From: G965216255 sp965216255
GTDB lineage: Bacteria; Bacteroidota; Rhodothermia; Rhodothermales; Bin80
Direction: 5' to 3'
DNA: 64,000 bases
NCBI GenBank assembly: GCA_965216255.1
Contig: OZ244148.1
Coordinates: forward strand, 3,782,001 to 3,846,000
Each line of letters begins with the position of its first letter. Position 1 is the first letter of the stretch. Below the pieces are notes generated by a model, which was not told where the DNA came from, did not search any database, and saw only the letters and a list, made by a program, of their open reading frames with translations. Positions 1 to 9,673 of this stretch are shown piece by piece. The position numbers and the translations under genes are program-made.

Positions 1-192
1 AGGGAACTTCAGATTAGCTTCTACAACCACAGTCGTCCGCACCAGAGCCTTCGGTACCGAACCCCATCCGAAGTCTATCACGGCCATTCAGGACCCCACC
101 CAGCGATGGCTATAACCCATACGACAACCACATGCCCACTGGGACCAACATGTCCCGCCATCCCCCACAACCCTGGCAGTTCTCTATCTTAA
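1..192 (+). CDS. IS3-family transposase, C-terminal end (5' cut by window edge)
   Basis: The frame is open from base 1 and ends in TAA at 190-192. It contains YNHSRPHQSLRY followed by TPSEVYHG, the closing signature of the IS3-family OrfB integrase core just after the catalytic glutamate region. The upstream part, with the DDE residues, lies outside the window. The tail after the signature is rich in Thr, Pro and Cys and matches nothing I know. Intactness of the whole gene cannot be judged. Confidence 0.75.
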   Translation, partial: RELQISFYNHSRPHQSLRYRTPSEVYHGHSGPHPAMAITHTTTTCPLGPTCPAIPHNPGSSLS

Positions 193-216
193 ATCAAGCG
201 AAATCATGTCCAATGA

Positions 217-626
217 TTGGGGTACACCTCACAGGACATGATTGTGTCCTTCCTTACGGAGGCGAAAAAGCACTATCCGACACTCCGTTCGTGCAGCCTG
301 GACAGGGATTTTTACACGCCGAAGAATCGGGAGCAGCTGGACCGGCTACGCGATTTGAACGTCATGCCCAGGAAGGGCCGGCGCACTCAGGAGGATCTGG
401 AGAGGGAGATGGCAGAAGCCTTTGTGGACGCCAGCATCCGGCGCCAGAGTCGGCCACGGGCAATTTGAATCACCGGGGGCTGGTGCGCACGCACGGTGCC
501 GCAGGAATTGCCCGGACGGTGGCCCGGGTGATGGTAGCGGCCAACGTGCACCGAATCGGTCAAATGCTGAAGAAGCAGGAAGAAAGGCCACGGCACTGGC
601 ATAAAGCCCATGGCCGAGCGGCGTAG
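217..626 (+). pseudogene. Decayed transposase C-terminus split over two frames
   Basis: The first frame (217-468) contains FYTPKNREQLDRL and VMPRKGRRTQEDLERE, typical of the late part of ISNCY/IS5-like DDE transposases. That frame then stops. A second frame (about 460-626) picks up with NLNHRGLVRTHGAAG and ARTVARVMVAANVHRIG, the usual last helix of the same proteins. A frameshift near 440-470 therefore splits one ancestral gene. No N-terminal half or inverted repeat was recognised. The exact IS family is uncertain. Confidence 0.55.
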
Positions 627-966
627 GCCCGCTCGCGCGCCAACATGGGTGTAAGGCTTGCCCCTCCTCCACAAGAGGAGATCACCTACCTGTCTCGTTG
701 TCCCACAGACTCGGGGCATACCACCGCCGATCAGCAGTTGGTAAGCTCGGAATCCAGAGCTGGCTCGCTATCACCTGCCCTTTCCACCTCCATGCAGGCC
801 CCGCTACCCACCGGATAGCAGTCCCCCAAACCGCACCTCATCAAAAAGCCGGCTTTTTCTGGCTAGCACTAGCTACGCGGCGCAGGTCGGACGTGCCCCG
901 TACTTGAGCCGCTAGAATGCCGGCTGCGTGTGTCACGGACTGCGTAGACCACATATCGCCGGCGCG
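627..966. other. Intergenic, 340 bp, no gene recognised
   Basis: The only structure seen is the palindrome at 843-858, annotated separately. Short open frames here have no recognisable motif. Confidence 0.5.
843..858 (-). terminator. Possible terminator palindrome
   Basis: A 16-base perfect palindrome (AAAAAGCCGGCTTTTT) lies about 110 bases downstream of the minus-strand anti-sigma module. An A/T-flanked short GC core would end in a U run on either strand. The stem is short, so this is tentative. Confidence 0.3.
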
Positions 967-1305
967 TCACATCTCGGCGATGGCTCCTTTCCGCGACTTC
1001 CGGATCGGGATTATCTGGTCGAAGCCGCTGATACTGAATATCTCACGGATGCTATCCTGCATGGAGCACAGGACCAACTTTCCTTTCTTGGCGTGAAGCT
1101 TCTTTGCTGCTATCAGCAACACACGCATACCCGAGCTACTGATAAAGACGAGACGGCTAAAATCAACGACAATTTGGTCCTCGCCACTTTCAACATGATC
1201 AATAACCACGTTCTCAAAAGAGCGAGCATTGGAACTATCGAGGCGCGCGATGGGCAGTAGCACCAACGTTGTGCCCTCTCGTTCTTCCAGAATCTCAATT
1301 TCCAC
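967..1305 (-). CDS. STAS-domain anti-sigma factor antagonist (RsbV/SpoIIAA-like)
   Basis: This is a protein of about 112 residues forming a single STAS domain. The strand-helix core reads QIVVDFSRLVFISSSGMRVLL; the serine in the ISSSG turn is where the partner kinase phosphorylates family members. In such systems the unphosphorylated antagonist binds the RsbW-type kinase and frees its target. Two in-frame GTG codons are possible starts (1311 and 1305). On the minus strand GGAGG lies at about 1313-1317, touching the first but 7-8 bases ahead of the second, so 1305 is the better start. It follows the kinase gene by about 40 bases and the SpoIIE-type phosphatase beyond it. Together they make a complete three-part partner switch. 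Confidence 0.85.
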   Translation of the reverse strand: MEIEILEEREGTTLVLLPIARLDSSNARSFENVVIDHVESGEDQIVVDFSRLVFISSSGMRVLLIAAKKLHAKKGKLVLCSMQDSIREIFSISGFDQIIPIRKSRKGAIAEM

Positions 1306-1344
1306 TAACACACCTCCACTTGTGTTTGGTTGAATTCGAACCCG

Positions 1345-1776
1345 TCAAAAAGTTTCGGGTGCGAGAATGTATTCCAACTGCAGGCGATTTCGATTGTTGA
1401 CGTAGGCGTAAGATACCAGGTCCGCCTGCTGCTTGATCAAGTGTAAGCCCAGACCTCCAACGCGTCTGGCATCCAAGCCTGACAACAAATCGGGATCGGT
1501 ATCCTGAGTAGAATCGAATCTCTGACCGTCAGACTCAACTACGAGCACGACGGTCTGGTTCTCCACATACAGGCAAATTCTAATCTTGGGCTCGGCATTT
1601 TCGCCGAATTCGCCGTGGATCACGGTGTTTGTAATTAACTCCTCCAGCGCAAGATTGATCACGAAGTTCATTTTCAGCGAAAGAGCATGCGCCTCCCCGA
1701 ACGATTCGACTAACTCAGCCAGACTGCGAAGCTCCGAGAGACGAGCCTGGATCGTAACTTCCAGCTTGTCAGACAT
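1345..1776 (-). CDS. Anti-sigma/switch serine kinase (RsbW/SpoIIAB-like HATPase)
   Basis: The protein has 143 residues with a GHKL-type ATPase fold. The N box is ALEELITNTVIHG and the glycine lid is RVGGLGLHLIKQQ. In this family the kinase binds either a sigma factor or another target, and also phosphorylates the STAS antagonist. Its 5' end overlaps the 3' end of the phosphatase gene by 8 bases, pointing to translational coupling. No sigma factor gene lies next to it, so the output may be something other than sigma control. Confidence 0.85.
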   Translation of the reverse strand: MSDKLEVTIQARLSELRSLAELVESFGEAHALSLKMNFVINLALEELITNTVIHGEFGENAEPKIRICLYVENQTVVLVVESDGQRFDSTQDTDPDLLSGLDARRVGGLGLHLIKQQADLVSYAYVNNRNRLQLEYILAPETF

Positions 1777-4276
1777 GGTGTTGGGGCTCAGTTTTACGGT
1801 GCAGTACCATGCACGTCATGTCGTCCGCTGCAGGCGCTCCGGCAGAGAAGCTCCCAATAGTGGTCCATACCTGATTTACAATTTCTTCTGGGGAATGGCC
1901 GCCGGCACCCTCGATGGTCTCCTCAAGTCGCCCCCTTCCGAAGATCTCACCTTTTACGTTTACCATGTCGGTTAGCCCATCGGTATACAAAAATAATGAT
2001 TCGCCCTGTTGCAATACAGCGGTGCTGCTAGAATACGGAAAATCTTCCATTAGTCCCATGGCCAGCCCGCCCGTCGGCGGGAGTGTCTCCCGTGATCCGT
2101 TCGCCGACAAGATATAAGGCGGCTCGTGCCCGGCACTGACATAGTCAATGGTACCGGTTCTAAGGTCCACCATGGCCAGAAACACCGTAACGAAGAGACC
2201 CATGGGATTTCGGCTGCAAAGCCGTTTGTTGGCCTCTTCGGCGATGGCCGCGATAGTTTCGATGCGCTCTGCTACAGCAAATTTTATGGCCGCCTGCGAT
2301 GCGGCCATAAAGAGGGCCGCCGCCACGCCCTTGCCTGACACGTCCCCTATGGCGATGAACAGCTTGCCCTCCTCCGGTTCCATGAAGTCGACAAAATCTC
2401 CACCGACACGCTGGGCCGGATTCATGCGCGAGCATGCCGAAAACGCCTTCAGCTGGACCGTACCTTCGCGAACCAAGGCCGCCTGCACGATCTTGGCCAT
2501 CTCCAAATCCTGATTGATGGCCTCCTGAGCACGAAGCAGCTGATGGTTGGTCGTCTGCAATTCTTCGGTTCGCCGCGACACGAGGGTTTCGAGAACTTCC
2601 TCGCGGTTGAAGACCTGGGTGGACATGTCGAGAAACACGCGCGCAAGGCTTCCGATTTCGTCGCTTCTTTGGATCACGGGCCGCATCAGCGCTTCATTGG
2701 GCTGCGCACCGCTTTCCACTTCCCGCGCAGCCTCTGCTATGACTTCTATGGGTCGCGTCAGCAGCCGGGTGCCAAAGAAGGTGGCAATGGCTGTAAGGCT
2801 GAGCAGGAAGAGCGCAAGTAGCGCCGTTCGCCGCCCTTCAGCCCTTACGGTTTCGGCGATCTCGTCGAGGTTCACGAAGAATACCAGGCCACCAAGAAGT
2901 ATTCCTCCCGCGTTAATAATCGGCGACGCGGCCCATATTCCACGCACTTCAGGTGATCGGAGCCCGAGCCGAGCCATGCTGACCACATCCCCCCCCCCCT
3001 GCATGGCCTCGTTGAGCAAAGAATCTGCATGCGCGGGTAGCTCGCGGTCCAGCTCGGACGCTATTCCAGACTCGGCCTGATACCGGGCAAATGCTGCCAG
3101 TTCCTGGGACTGATTGTAGATCCACAGTCCCCGCGGTAGGCCGTTCTCGACAGTGACATTGGCTTCCTCTTGGTAGACGGCATACAGGAGGTTGCCAGAG
3201 CTGCTCTCGATGGGTACGCCTACCTGAACGATTCGGCTGGATCCCCGGCGGGCGAGGGTCACATACTTGTACCTTGCCTGGTCGCGCTGGTGGGCGGATG
3301 TAGCGTGCTCTACCAGCCTTTCCGTGCCCGCGAGCAGATCCTGAAGGGCTGGCATTTGAGCGAGCGCAACCCGAAGCGAATCGTCCGCTGGCATGCTGGC
3401 GTATTGGCCTGCGCCGCTGCTGTCGGCAATGCGGATCTCGCCGATCTCGGAGACGGCTACGATGCGTGCGAGCGTTTGGTCTATGCGTGCCCCGCTCCAT
3501 CCGGCTGCCTGGGCCGCAGCAATGAAGTGGTCCAGCATCGTCGCTTCTGCCGTCAAGTGCTGGCCCAGGATGCCCTCAATGATGGCGGAGACGTCAGCGC
3601 GCTCTGTAGCATAAACATTCCGCAGGATCTCCTGCCCGCCAAACACCAGCTCGTTGCCGACCTGCACAATGCGCTGCTGATCTACCCCGCCCACGCCGAC
3701 GTACTTGAATGTTTTGCCGTCAATCTCGCGCACTTGTACAGGTTGCGTGATGACGGCCGCGCTGTCGGTTGGTGTGGCAAGAAGGGAGTAGAACTTGGAT
3801 GCCTGCGGCTGCTCTGCGGGATCGGCCTTGAAGGCAAAGTAAACCAGTTCTCCGGCCTGAGGGCCGTCTGCATGGCGAACGTTGGTCAAATAGGAGTAGG
3901 CTTCTTCGTCGGTGATCCAGAACTCGTCCAGCACCGTCTCTTCAGTAATGGATGTCAGTATGTCAATGACATAGGTAGTATCGTACCCTGCCTCAGAGGC
4001 GGCTGCGACCAGGTAGGCGGCAATATGACCCTGCGCGGCCATGGGCCCGTCCAGCGTAGCCTCCAGGGTTCGTGCTACGTTCGCGATTGAGATTTCGCCC
4101 TTGTCTGCAAAGTTGGCGGCTAGTAGATCTGCCAGCTGAACCGCGTATTCCCGTGCCTCATCGCGCAGCGCGATAGACGTCTGGTACAAGAGCGTAACGG
4201 ACGTGGCCAGGACGGTAACAATCAACAGGGCCGATGTGGCGATGAATACTCGCGGTGCCAGGCGGAGGCGTTTCAT
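1769..4276 (-). CDS. Membrane-bound SpoIIE/RsbU-type serine phosphatase with HAMP domain
   Basis: About 835 residues from ATG 4276. Order: one N-terminal membrane helix (FIATSALLIVTVLATSVTLL), a large extracytoplasmic sensor region of about 400 residues, a second membrane helix (LLALFLLSLTAIATFFG), a HAMP segment starting RLLTRPIEVIAEAAREVESG, a coiled-coil linker, and a C-terminal PP2C-type SpoIIE domain. The latter has the metal-binding motifs GGDFVDFM, IAIGDVSGKGVAAALFMA, SAGHEPPY, LYTDGLTDM and ADDMTCMVL. It should dephosphorylate the STAS antagonist in response to an external cue. An upstream in-frame ATG at 4333 would run translation through the strong hairpin at 4301-4325, so 4276, which opens directly into the membrane signal, is preferred. 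Confidence 0.85.
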   Translation of the reverse strand: MKRLRLAPRVFIATSALLIVTVLATSVTLLYQTSIALRDEAREYAVQLADLLAANFADKGEISIANVARTLEATLDGPMAAQGHIAAYLVAAASEAGYDTTYVIDILTSITEETVLDEFWITDEEAYSYLTNVRHADGPQAGELVYFAFKADPAEQPQASKFYSLLATPTDSAAVITQPVQVREIDGKTFKYVGVGGVDQQRIVQVGNELVFGGQEILRNVYATERADVSAIIEGILGQHLTAEATMLDHFIAAAQAAGWSGARIDQTLARIVAVSEIGEIRIADSSGAGQYASMPADDSLRVALAQMPALQDLLAGTERLVEHATSAHQRDQARYKYVTLARRGSSRIVQVGVPIESSSGNLLYAVYQEEANVTVENGLPRGLWIYNQSQELAAFARYQAESGIASELDRELPAHADSLLNEAMQGGGDVVSMARLGLRSPEVRGIWAASPIINAGGILLGGLVFFVNLDEIAETVRAEGRRTALLALFLLSLTAIATFFGTRLLTRPIEVIAEAAREVESGAQPNEALMRPVIQRSDEIGSLARVFLDMSTQVFNREEVLETLVSRRTEELQTTNHQLLRAQEAINQDLEMAKIVQAALVREGTVQLKAFSACSRMNPAQRVGGDFVDFMEPEEGKLFIAIGDVSGKGVAAALFMAASQAAIKFAVAERIETIAAIAEEANKRLCSRNPMGLFVTVFLAMVDLRTGTIDYVSAGHEPPYILSANGSRETLPPTGGLAMGLMEDFPYSSSTAVLQQGESLFLYTDGLTDMVNVKGEIFGRGRLEETIEGAGGHSPEEIVNQVWTTIGSFSAGAPAADDMTCMVLHRKTEPQHHV

Positions 4277-4300
4277 TACCGCATTTGGTTGGCTTTGAAT

Positions 4301-4325
4301 ATTGCCGGGCGTTCCGCCCGGCAAT
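4301..4325 (-). promoter_or_regulatory. Strong hairpin in the leader of the phosphatase operon
   Basis: ATTGCCGGGCG and its exact complement CGCCCGGCAAT form an 11-bp stem with a 3-base loop. TTGA/TCAA flanks extend it past a small bulge. It lies 25 bases upstream of the preferred start of the phosphatase gene. No U run follows on the minus strand, so it looks more like an mRNA structure than a terminator. Confidence 0.5.
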
Positions 4326-4586
4326 TCAATCAAGCATGATACCCATTTCCGTATCGATGATACAACAAATGCAACTGAATATATACCATTCGGCCTCGAT
4401 ATGGGTGATGCGCCAGCACTGCACAGCGGGTCTTAGCCAACGCCAGAGGAAGCGCAAATGCCCGGCCGCCCCTGCACCACTCCTGGCCCAAGTTTACCAT
4501 TGTGCTTCATAACAGGTTGTAAAGTAGAGACATGAGAATTGTTCTGGCACAACAAATGGCCGCCAAGTGAGGTTTTATGCCTTAGG

Positions 4587-6373
4587 TCATATGATCGTCT
4601 TGTGCATGGCCAAGGGCAGTGGATCGATGCACAAGGCATCGTAAATGGCCCTTAGTTCCATATCCGGCTGCGAGCTGGTGCGGACATGGAGTGTGCGTGC
4701 GTCCTTGCGCTCGAAGATGCTGGTCGTGCGAACCTGACGACGAAGGATCCTCCTGAGTGTCGTCCAGCTGAAGCGTAGTCCTTTCTGGCGCAGACGCGTA
4801 CGAATCACCTGCACCAACTGGTAAGCCAGGACCGTGATGAATAGATGGCCCTCCGCGCGCCGGCCTGTGGAATGATAGATCGGTCGCAGTCCGAGTTCCG
4901 ACTTCAGGGACCGGAACACCGCTTCCAGATCGGTCAGCATCACATACGTGCGCCAGAGCTCTTCCGCGGTGAACTCCATCTCGTTGCTGCGCAGGCAATA
5001 GACGCCCGGATCGCTCATCAACGCGGGTGCTTTCGGCGTCTTTGTCCACGTGATAGACTGGGCCCGCTTGCCGTCCTCATCCGTCTCCACTTCTATTTCG
5101 TAATGCTGTCCGATGCCGCTGAAGCTCTGCTTCAATCGGCCGATACGTTCCCTTATGAGGTCGATGCGCTTTTGCGTCTTCAGCCGGGCAAACCCCTCGG
5201 AAAGCTCGCCGAGGGCCTCCTCGAATCTTTCCGCTTTCTGCCTCACCTTGGCCTCTTCCATCGCCATGCGGGACCGGGATCGGCAACAGAGCCGCACCTC
5301 GTCGTCTGCCTCCTCCCGGTACACCTCTACGTCACTGCCCGAGGCCGTCTGAAGAGCCTCGGCCTGCTGCTCATCAAAATGCTTCCTGCGCTCTCTTGAT
5401 ACCACGATGTAGCGGTAGCCCTCCTTTGTGGCAATGCCCCGGTCCATCACCACACGTGCGTCCCTGGGCGTCTCCAGGGACTCCAGCATCTCCTTGAGCG
5501 TGGACGCTTCGTTTACGTTGCCCTTGAAGACTTGGCTACGACGCACGAACCCGCTGCCGCGCGTTACAAGAGCCAGCGTAAGCAGCACGCAGTCACTGCG
5601 ACGCTCCTTCGAGCGTCCGTATTTGGCCTTGTCGATGCTCTTGCCACTGCCTTCCAGGAAGCTGCCCTTCAGATCATAGAGCGCGATCGTGGGCTCCAGA
5701 TCAAACAGGTCCAGTGCCCGTGCAAAGAGGTGGTCCTCTATGGCCTTGCGGTGTTTGTGCAGCATGTCGCTGGCCCGGTACAGCTGCATGTCGGCCATCT
5801 TCTCGAAGTTGCAGCCCAGAAACTCGTCCAGGCCACTGGCAGAGGCCAGCCAACGCTTCGTGGCATGTTCGCTGGCCGGCTCGGCCAGACGGCCTATGAT
5901 GGAGCCCGTGGCCGCATGCCGGAGGCCTCGCGTGATGCCAAGCTTCTCGAAGAGCTCATCCATGCCCAACTGCTCCATGGCCCAGAGCCCCACATGTTCT
6001 ACGCCCACCGTGCGGGGCCGGACCGTTTTGAGCGAGTGGACATCCACATGGTGCCATTCGCGCGGCGGCGTCTCGCCCTTGCCCTCGGTCACGGCTACCG
6101 CCTTGCACGCACTCAAAAGTTCTGCAATGCGGTGGGCCTCCTCTTCCACGCGACGGCAGCAACGCCCATGGGTACGAGCTGGCCCTTGAGCAGTGCCTCA
6201 ATCCGGTTGCAGAGCGCACGCCAGTAGCGTTTGTCGATGCGGAAGTGGGCACCGAGATTGAGCAGGGTCTTCTGCCGGACCTTGCCCCCTATGCGTTCGC
6301 CGTGGCAGAGCCGAAAGGAATAGTAGCGTGTAGCGTTGTCGGTGGTATGGGTAAGCGATCGTCGGATATACAT
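4587..6373 (-). pseudogene. IS1634-type transposase, split by one frameshift
   Basis: The N-terminal piece starts at ATG 6373 (MYIRRSL ... RYYSFRLCHGERIGGKVRQ) and the long C-terminal piece covers 4587-6149. These join across a frameshift between about 6150 and 6190. The fused protein would be about 590 residues, normal for IS1634-like DDE transposases of the IS4 superfamily. Visible features are the first-Asp region ALYDLKGSFLEG, the second-Asp region VVMDRGIATKEGY, and the late block YVMLTDLEAVFRSLKSELGLRPIYH carrying the catalytic glutamate. The rest looks uninterrupted, so the lesion is recent or a sequencing error. I could not define terminal inverted repeats. Confidence 0.8.
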
Positions 6374-6739
6374 AGGAGGAAGATAGGGTTGGAAACCGTT
6401 GCCCGCAATAGGTATCAATATTTTATGGCACAACATTCGTATTTCAATTTCTATGGATCTCAAAAATGGTGTGCTGGTGGTGCGATTGTGGGGCCAAGCA
6501 CCATAAATTCCGGCAAAACAGGGCTAAAGTGGGGACGCATCCCTAAAAATCTCTCGAAATAATTAACTGCGATTATTGCCGACCTTCAGATTCAGCCGCC
6601 AAATGGTAAAGATGGGCTGGCGCGTGGGAAGTGGACAGCGCGGAGAAAGCACTGGCCAAGCCCACCTACTCCACTCCTCCATGCGGGCCGCGGAGCTGCC
6701 AGAGTCTCGCGTGTCCAACCGCATCGCCGGGACCGGCTG
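6374..6739. other. Intergenic, 366 bp, no gene recognised
   Basis: AT-rich right flank of the IS1634-type element followed by the 3' side of the M20 peptidase gene. I see no RNA gene, strong hairpin or convincing open frame. Confidence 0.45.
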
Positions 6740-7906
6740 TTAGCTGCTGAGCTGTTTGAAGGCAAGAAATGCCATGAATCCCGGCGCCGTTCGCAGCGCT
6801 TCTTCTTCAATGGTGAAGCCGGGAGTGTGCAGCGAATGTGGGCATCCGACGCCCAGCTGGTAGAATGCGCCGGGCACTTCCTGCAGAAAGTAGGCGAAAT
6901 CTTCGCCGCCAAACCACAAGTCGGCCTCGATCGTGTGCTCCTTTCCCACGTATTCCAGCGCAGCTTCCTGCAAGAGTGTAGCAGAAGCGGGATCGTTGTA
7001 CACGGCGGGAGGACCGGTAGTAATTTCAACGGTGGCCTCGGCGCCATAGGTCCGGGCTGTTAGTGCTGCGACATGGCGGATGTATTCATGGGCGCAGAAG
7101 CGCCAGTCCTCCTGCATGGCCCGAAGGGTGCCTTCTAAGGCAACGGCACCGGGCATAATGTTCGTCGCGCCTCCGGCCTTCATTTTTCCGAACGAAAGCA
7201 CGCTAGGAATGTCGGGTGGACAGCGGCGGCTTATGATGCTCTGCAGTGCCACCACGGTGTGACAGGCCGCCAGTACGACGTCGCATGGCAGCTTGTGCGG
7301 CTCCGCTGCGTGGCCACCCTTACCCTCGATCGAGATACGGATCTCATCAGCCGACGCCATAAATAAACCAGACCTAATCCCGATTGTACCAGCAGAAAGA
7401 GACGGATACGCGTGCTGGGCAAAGGCCGCTGCAGGTCGGGGCGAAAGCACGCCTTCCCGGATCATCCCTGCGGCCCCGCTAGGCAGCCGCTCTTCACTTG
7501 GCTGAAAAATGAATCGAACGGTCCCCGGCACCCGGTTCCGCAAGCTGCTTAAGATCATGGCTGTTCCGAGCAGCGAAGACGTGTGCATGTCGTGGCCGCA
7601 AGCGTGCATCTTGCCCGGGTTTTGGGAAGCAAAAGCAAGCCCAGTCTGCTCCGCAATAGGCAGTGCGTCCATATCCGCGCGCAGCATCACGACCGGGCCG
7701 GGCCGGGCTCCAGCCAGGGTTGCTACCACGCCGGTGCCTGCTACACCGGATTGTACGGCCAGGCCCAGCGGTGCCAACACATCGCGCACCAGCCGGGCGG
7801 TCTCCTGTTCTTCGTATGCTAGCTCCGGGTTGCGGTGTATGGCCCGCCGCAGCCGGACAACTTCCGGAAATACCTGTTCGGCGGCGGTCTTGATGGATTG
7901 TAGCAT
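6740..7906 (-). CDS. M20-family amidohydrolase (N-acyl-amino-acid hydrolase type)
   Basis: 388 residues, usual length for the M20D amidohydrolases that remove an acyl group from amino acids (hippurate hydrolase/IAA-amino acid hydrolase relatives). Metal ligands are visible in HACGHDMHTSSLLG (about residue 100), the PSEE glutamate pair (about 136), QHAYP, and the late LHTPGF histidine. The lid domain lies between, with GKGGHAAEPH carrying the histidine that contacts substrate. Cytosolic, no signal peptide. It stands alone, about 100 bases downstream of the DUF58 gene on the same strand. Substrate cannot be told from sequence. Confidence 0.88.
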   Translation of the reverse strand: MLQSIKTAAEQVFPEVVRLRRAIHRNPELAYEEQETARLVRDVLAPLGLAVQSGVAGTGVVATLAGARPGPVVMLRADMDALPIAEQTGLAFASQNPGKMHACGHDMHTSSLLGTAMILSSLRNRVPGTVRFIFQPSEERLPSGAAGMIREGVLSPRPAAAFAQHAYPSLSAGTIGIRSGLFMASADEIRISIEGKGGHAAEPHKLPCDVVLAACHTVVALQSIISRRCPPDIPSVLSFGKMKAGGATNIMPGAVALEGTLRAMQEDWRFCAHEYIRHVAALTARTYGAEATVEITTGPPAVYNDPASATLLQEAALEYVGKEHTIEADLWFGGEDFAYFLQEVPGAFYQLGVGCPHSLHTPGFTIEEEALRTAPGFMAFLAFKQLSS

Positions 7907-8011
7907 GGCTATCGCTCTTGTGTCCGCTAGATGATGCGCGGCCCGTGGCGGCGGGCTGCGGCCTTATTACGTCAGATCTTGCCGCTTGGATCAAGGGACT
8001 ACGCCGGGGAG

Positions 8012-8947
8012 CTACTTGAGTCTCCGCCGCCGGTTCAGATACGATAGCAAGGCGGTGCTGTACGGCTCTCCGGTATCCAGTTCCACAATCTCCACGTTTT
8101 GCTCCAGGCACCTGCGCCGGAAGTTGCGGCTAAACTCTTGGACGGCCCGCACATAGTCTTCCCGAAGCTGCGCAGGATGGAGTGCCATCTCTTCTCCGGT
8201 CTCCATGTCGCGGAAGACCATAGGTACGTCATCAAAGTTGAATCTGCGCTCCGTATCGCTCTCAAGGATGCGGAAAACGAGAACTTCGTGGCCTCGATGC
8301 CTGAGGTGTCGCAGTGCCCGGACAAGATCCTCCGCAGCCCCGACATTTTCAAACAAGTCCGTTATCACGACCACAAACGAGCGGCGGCTGATACGTTCTG
8401 CTACTTCATGGAGAGCGGCCGAGGCGTGTGTTTTCTTACCGTTAGGTGGCAGTGCCGTGAAGCGTTCGAGCTCCGCCAGGATCCGCCGCAGATAGCTTGC
8501 CGTGCTCTTGGGCCTGAGCAGCGTGTGCACGGATTGGTCAAAGCCTATGAGCCCCGTGGCGTCACGCTGCTTGATCATCAGATAATGAAGTGCCGCCGCC
8601 AGGTACGCGCCGTATGTCAGCTTGGAGAGACTGCCCGAGCGCCGGTAGCGCATGGAAGGGGATGTGTCGAGCACGACATAGTGGCGCAGGTTGGTTTCTT
8701 CCTGGAACTGTTTTACGTAGTGACGGTCCGTTTTTCCGAATACCTTCCAGTCCACGTGCCGCAATTCGTCGCCCGGGTTATAAGGACGGTGCTCGGCGAA
8801 TTCCACGGAAAAGCCATGGTATGGACTCCTGTGTAGCCCCGTGATGAAACCCTCCACTGCAAGCCGTGCCCTGAGATCCATGGTCTTGAGCCGCGAAATG
8901 ACAAGCGGGTCGAGATACCGCAGGGCACTATCCTGGTCCTGGGCCAT
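8012..8947 (-). CDS. DUF58-domain protein (VWA-like)
   Basis: About 311 residues from ATG 8947; an in-frame TTG at 8980 is the alternative. The DUF58 signature EFAEHRPYNPGDELRHVDWKV is near residue 60. It is followed by a von Willebrand A-like fold whose first motif, LDTSPSMRY, is the DxSxS metal site. DUF58 proteins normally act with a MoxR AAA ATPase. Here no MoxR is adjacent; the nearest is the CoxD-type ATPase at 15770. The gene is divergent from pyrR across an approximately 110-bp gap that must hold both promoters. Function is otherwise unknown. Confidence 0.82.
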   Translation of the reverse strand: MAQDQDSALRYLDPLVISRLKTMDLRARLAVEGFITGLHRSPYHGFSVEFAEHRPYNPGDELRHVDWKVFGKTDRHYVKQFQEETNLRHYVVLDTSPSMRYRRSGSLSKLTYGAYLAAALHYLMIKQRDATGLIGFDQSVHTLLRPKSTASYLRRILAELERFTALPPNGKKTHASAALHEVAERISRRSFVVVITDLFENVGAAEDLVRALRHLRHRGHEVLVFRILESDTERRFNFDDVPMVFRDMETGEEMALHPAQLREDYVRAVQEFSRNFRRRCLEQNVEIVELDTGEPYSTALLSYLNRRRRLK

Positions 8948-9061
8948 AGGTACCGTTGCAAGAGGATGGAAGTCGTTCAACGGGGAGCATGTTTTCGGTT
9001 CCGGGCTGTAACGGTGGCTCTCCTATATGCATGCCGCACGCAAAATGGGTAATTTGCAGCT

Positions 9062-9673
9062 ATGGAGCCGCAAGACATCGTTAAGGCGCAGTTGATGGAT
9101 GGGAGTGATTTGGACCGCATGCTAGGCCGGATGGCGCGCCAGATTGCCGAGCTCATAGACCCGGAAGACACCGATTCGTTTGCGCTGGTTGGCATGCAGA
9201 CGCGTGGCGTATTCTTGGCGCGGCGGCTACAGGAGAAAATCCTCCAGTTTGAAGGGATCGAAACGCCGGTCGGAGTACTGGATGTCACCATGTATCGGGA
9301 CGACTTCCGCAGGCGCGGAAGGCGGACCTCCATTCGGGCGACCCGGATTCCGTTCGATGTGACGGATCGCCACCTTGTACTGATCGATGACGTCTTGCAT
9401 ACCGGCCGAACGGCGAGAGCGGCGATGGACGCCCTCATGGATATGGGAAGGCCTGCCTCCATTCGCCTCCTGATCGTTGTGGATCGCGGTTTGCGCGAGT
9501 TGCCCATTCGGGCGGACATTGTGGGACGCGATGTTCCCACCATAGCTGGAGAGGAGGTGCGTGTACAACTCAGCGAGTATGACGGTCGCGATGGCGTGTG
9601 GCTGGTGGAGACCTCATCTGGCGCACGGCGTCGCGGCTCAAGTAAAGTCAGCCACTCATCCGGACCCCGGTAA
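9062..9673 (+). CDS. pyrR: PyrR, pyr operon regulator / uracil phosphoribosyltransferase
   Basis: 203 residues with the type I phosphoribosyltransferase fold. The PRPP loop is LVLIDDVLHTGRTARAAMDAL and the PyrR-specific stretch is VGMQTRGVFLARRL. In Firmicutes PyrR binds attenuators in pyr mRNA; in other phyla it is often mainly an enzyme. I see no anti-terminator pair in the short upstream gap, so RNA-based control is not shown here. The stop overlaps the pyrB start (TAATG). The last 20 residues are Ser/Arg rich and longer than usual. Confidence 0.9.
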   Translation: MEPQDIVKAQLMDGSDLDRMLGRMARQIAELIDPEDTDSFALVGMQTRGVFLARRLQEKILQFEGIETPVGVLDVTMYRDDFRRRGRRTSIRATRIPFDVTDRHLVLIDDVLHTGRTARAAMDALMDMGRPASIRLLIVVDRGLRELPIRADIVGRDVPTIAGEEVRVQLSEYDGRDGVWLVETSSGARRRGSSKVSHSSGPR

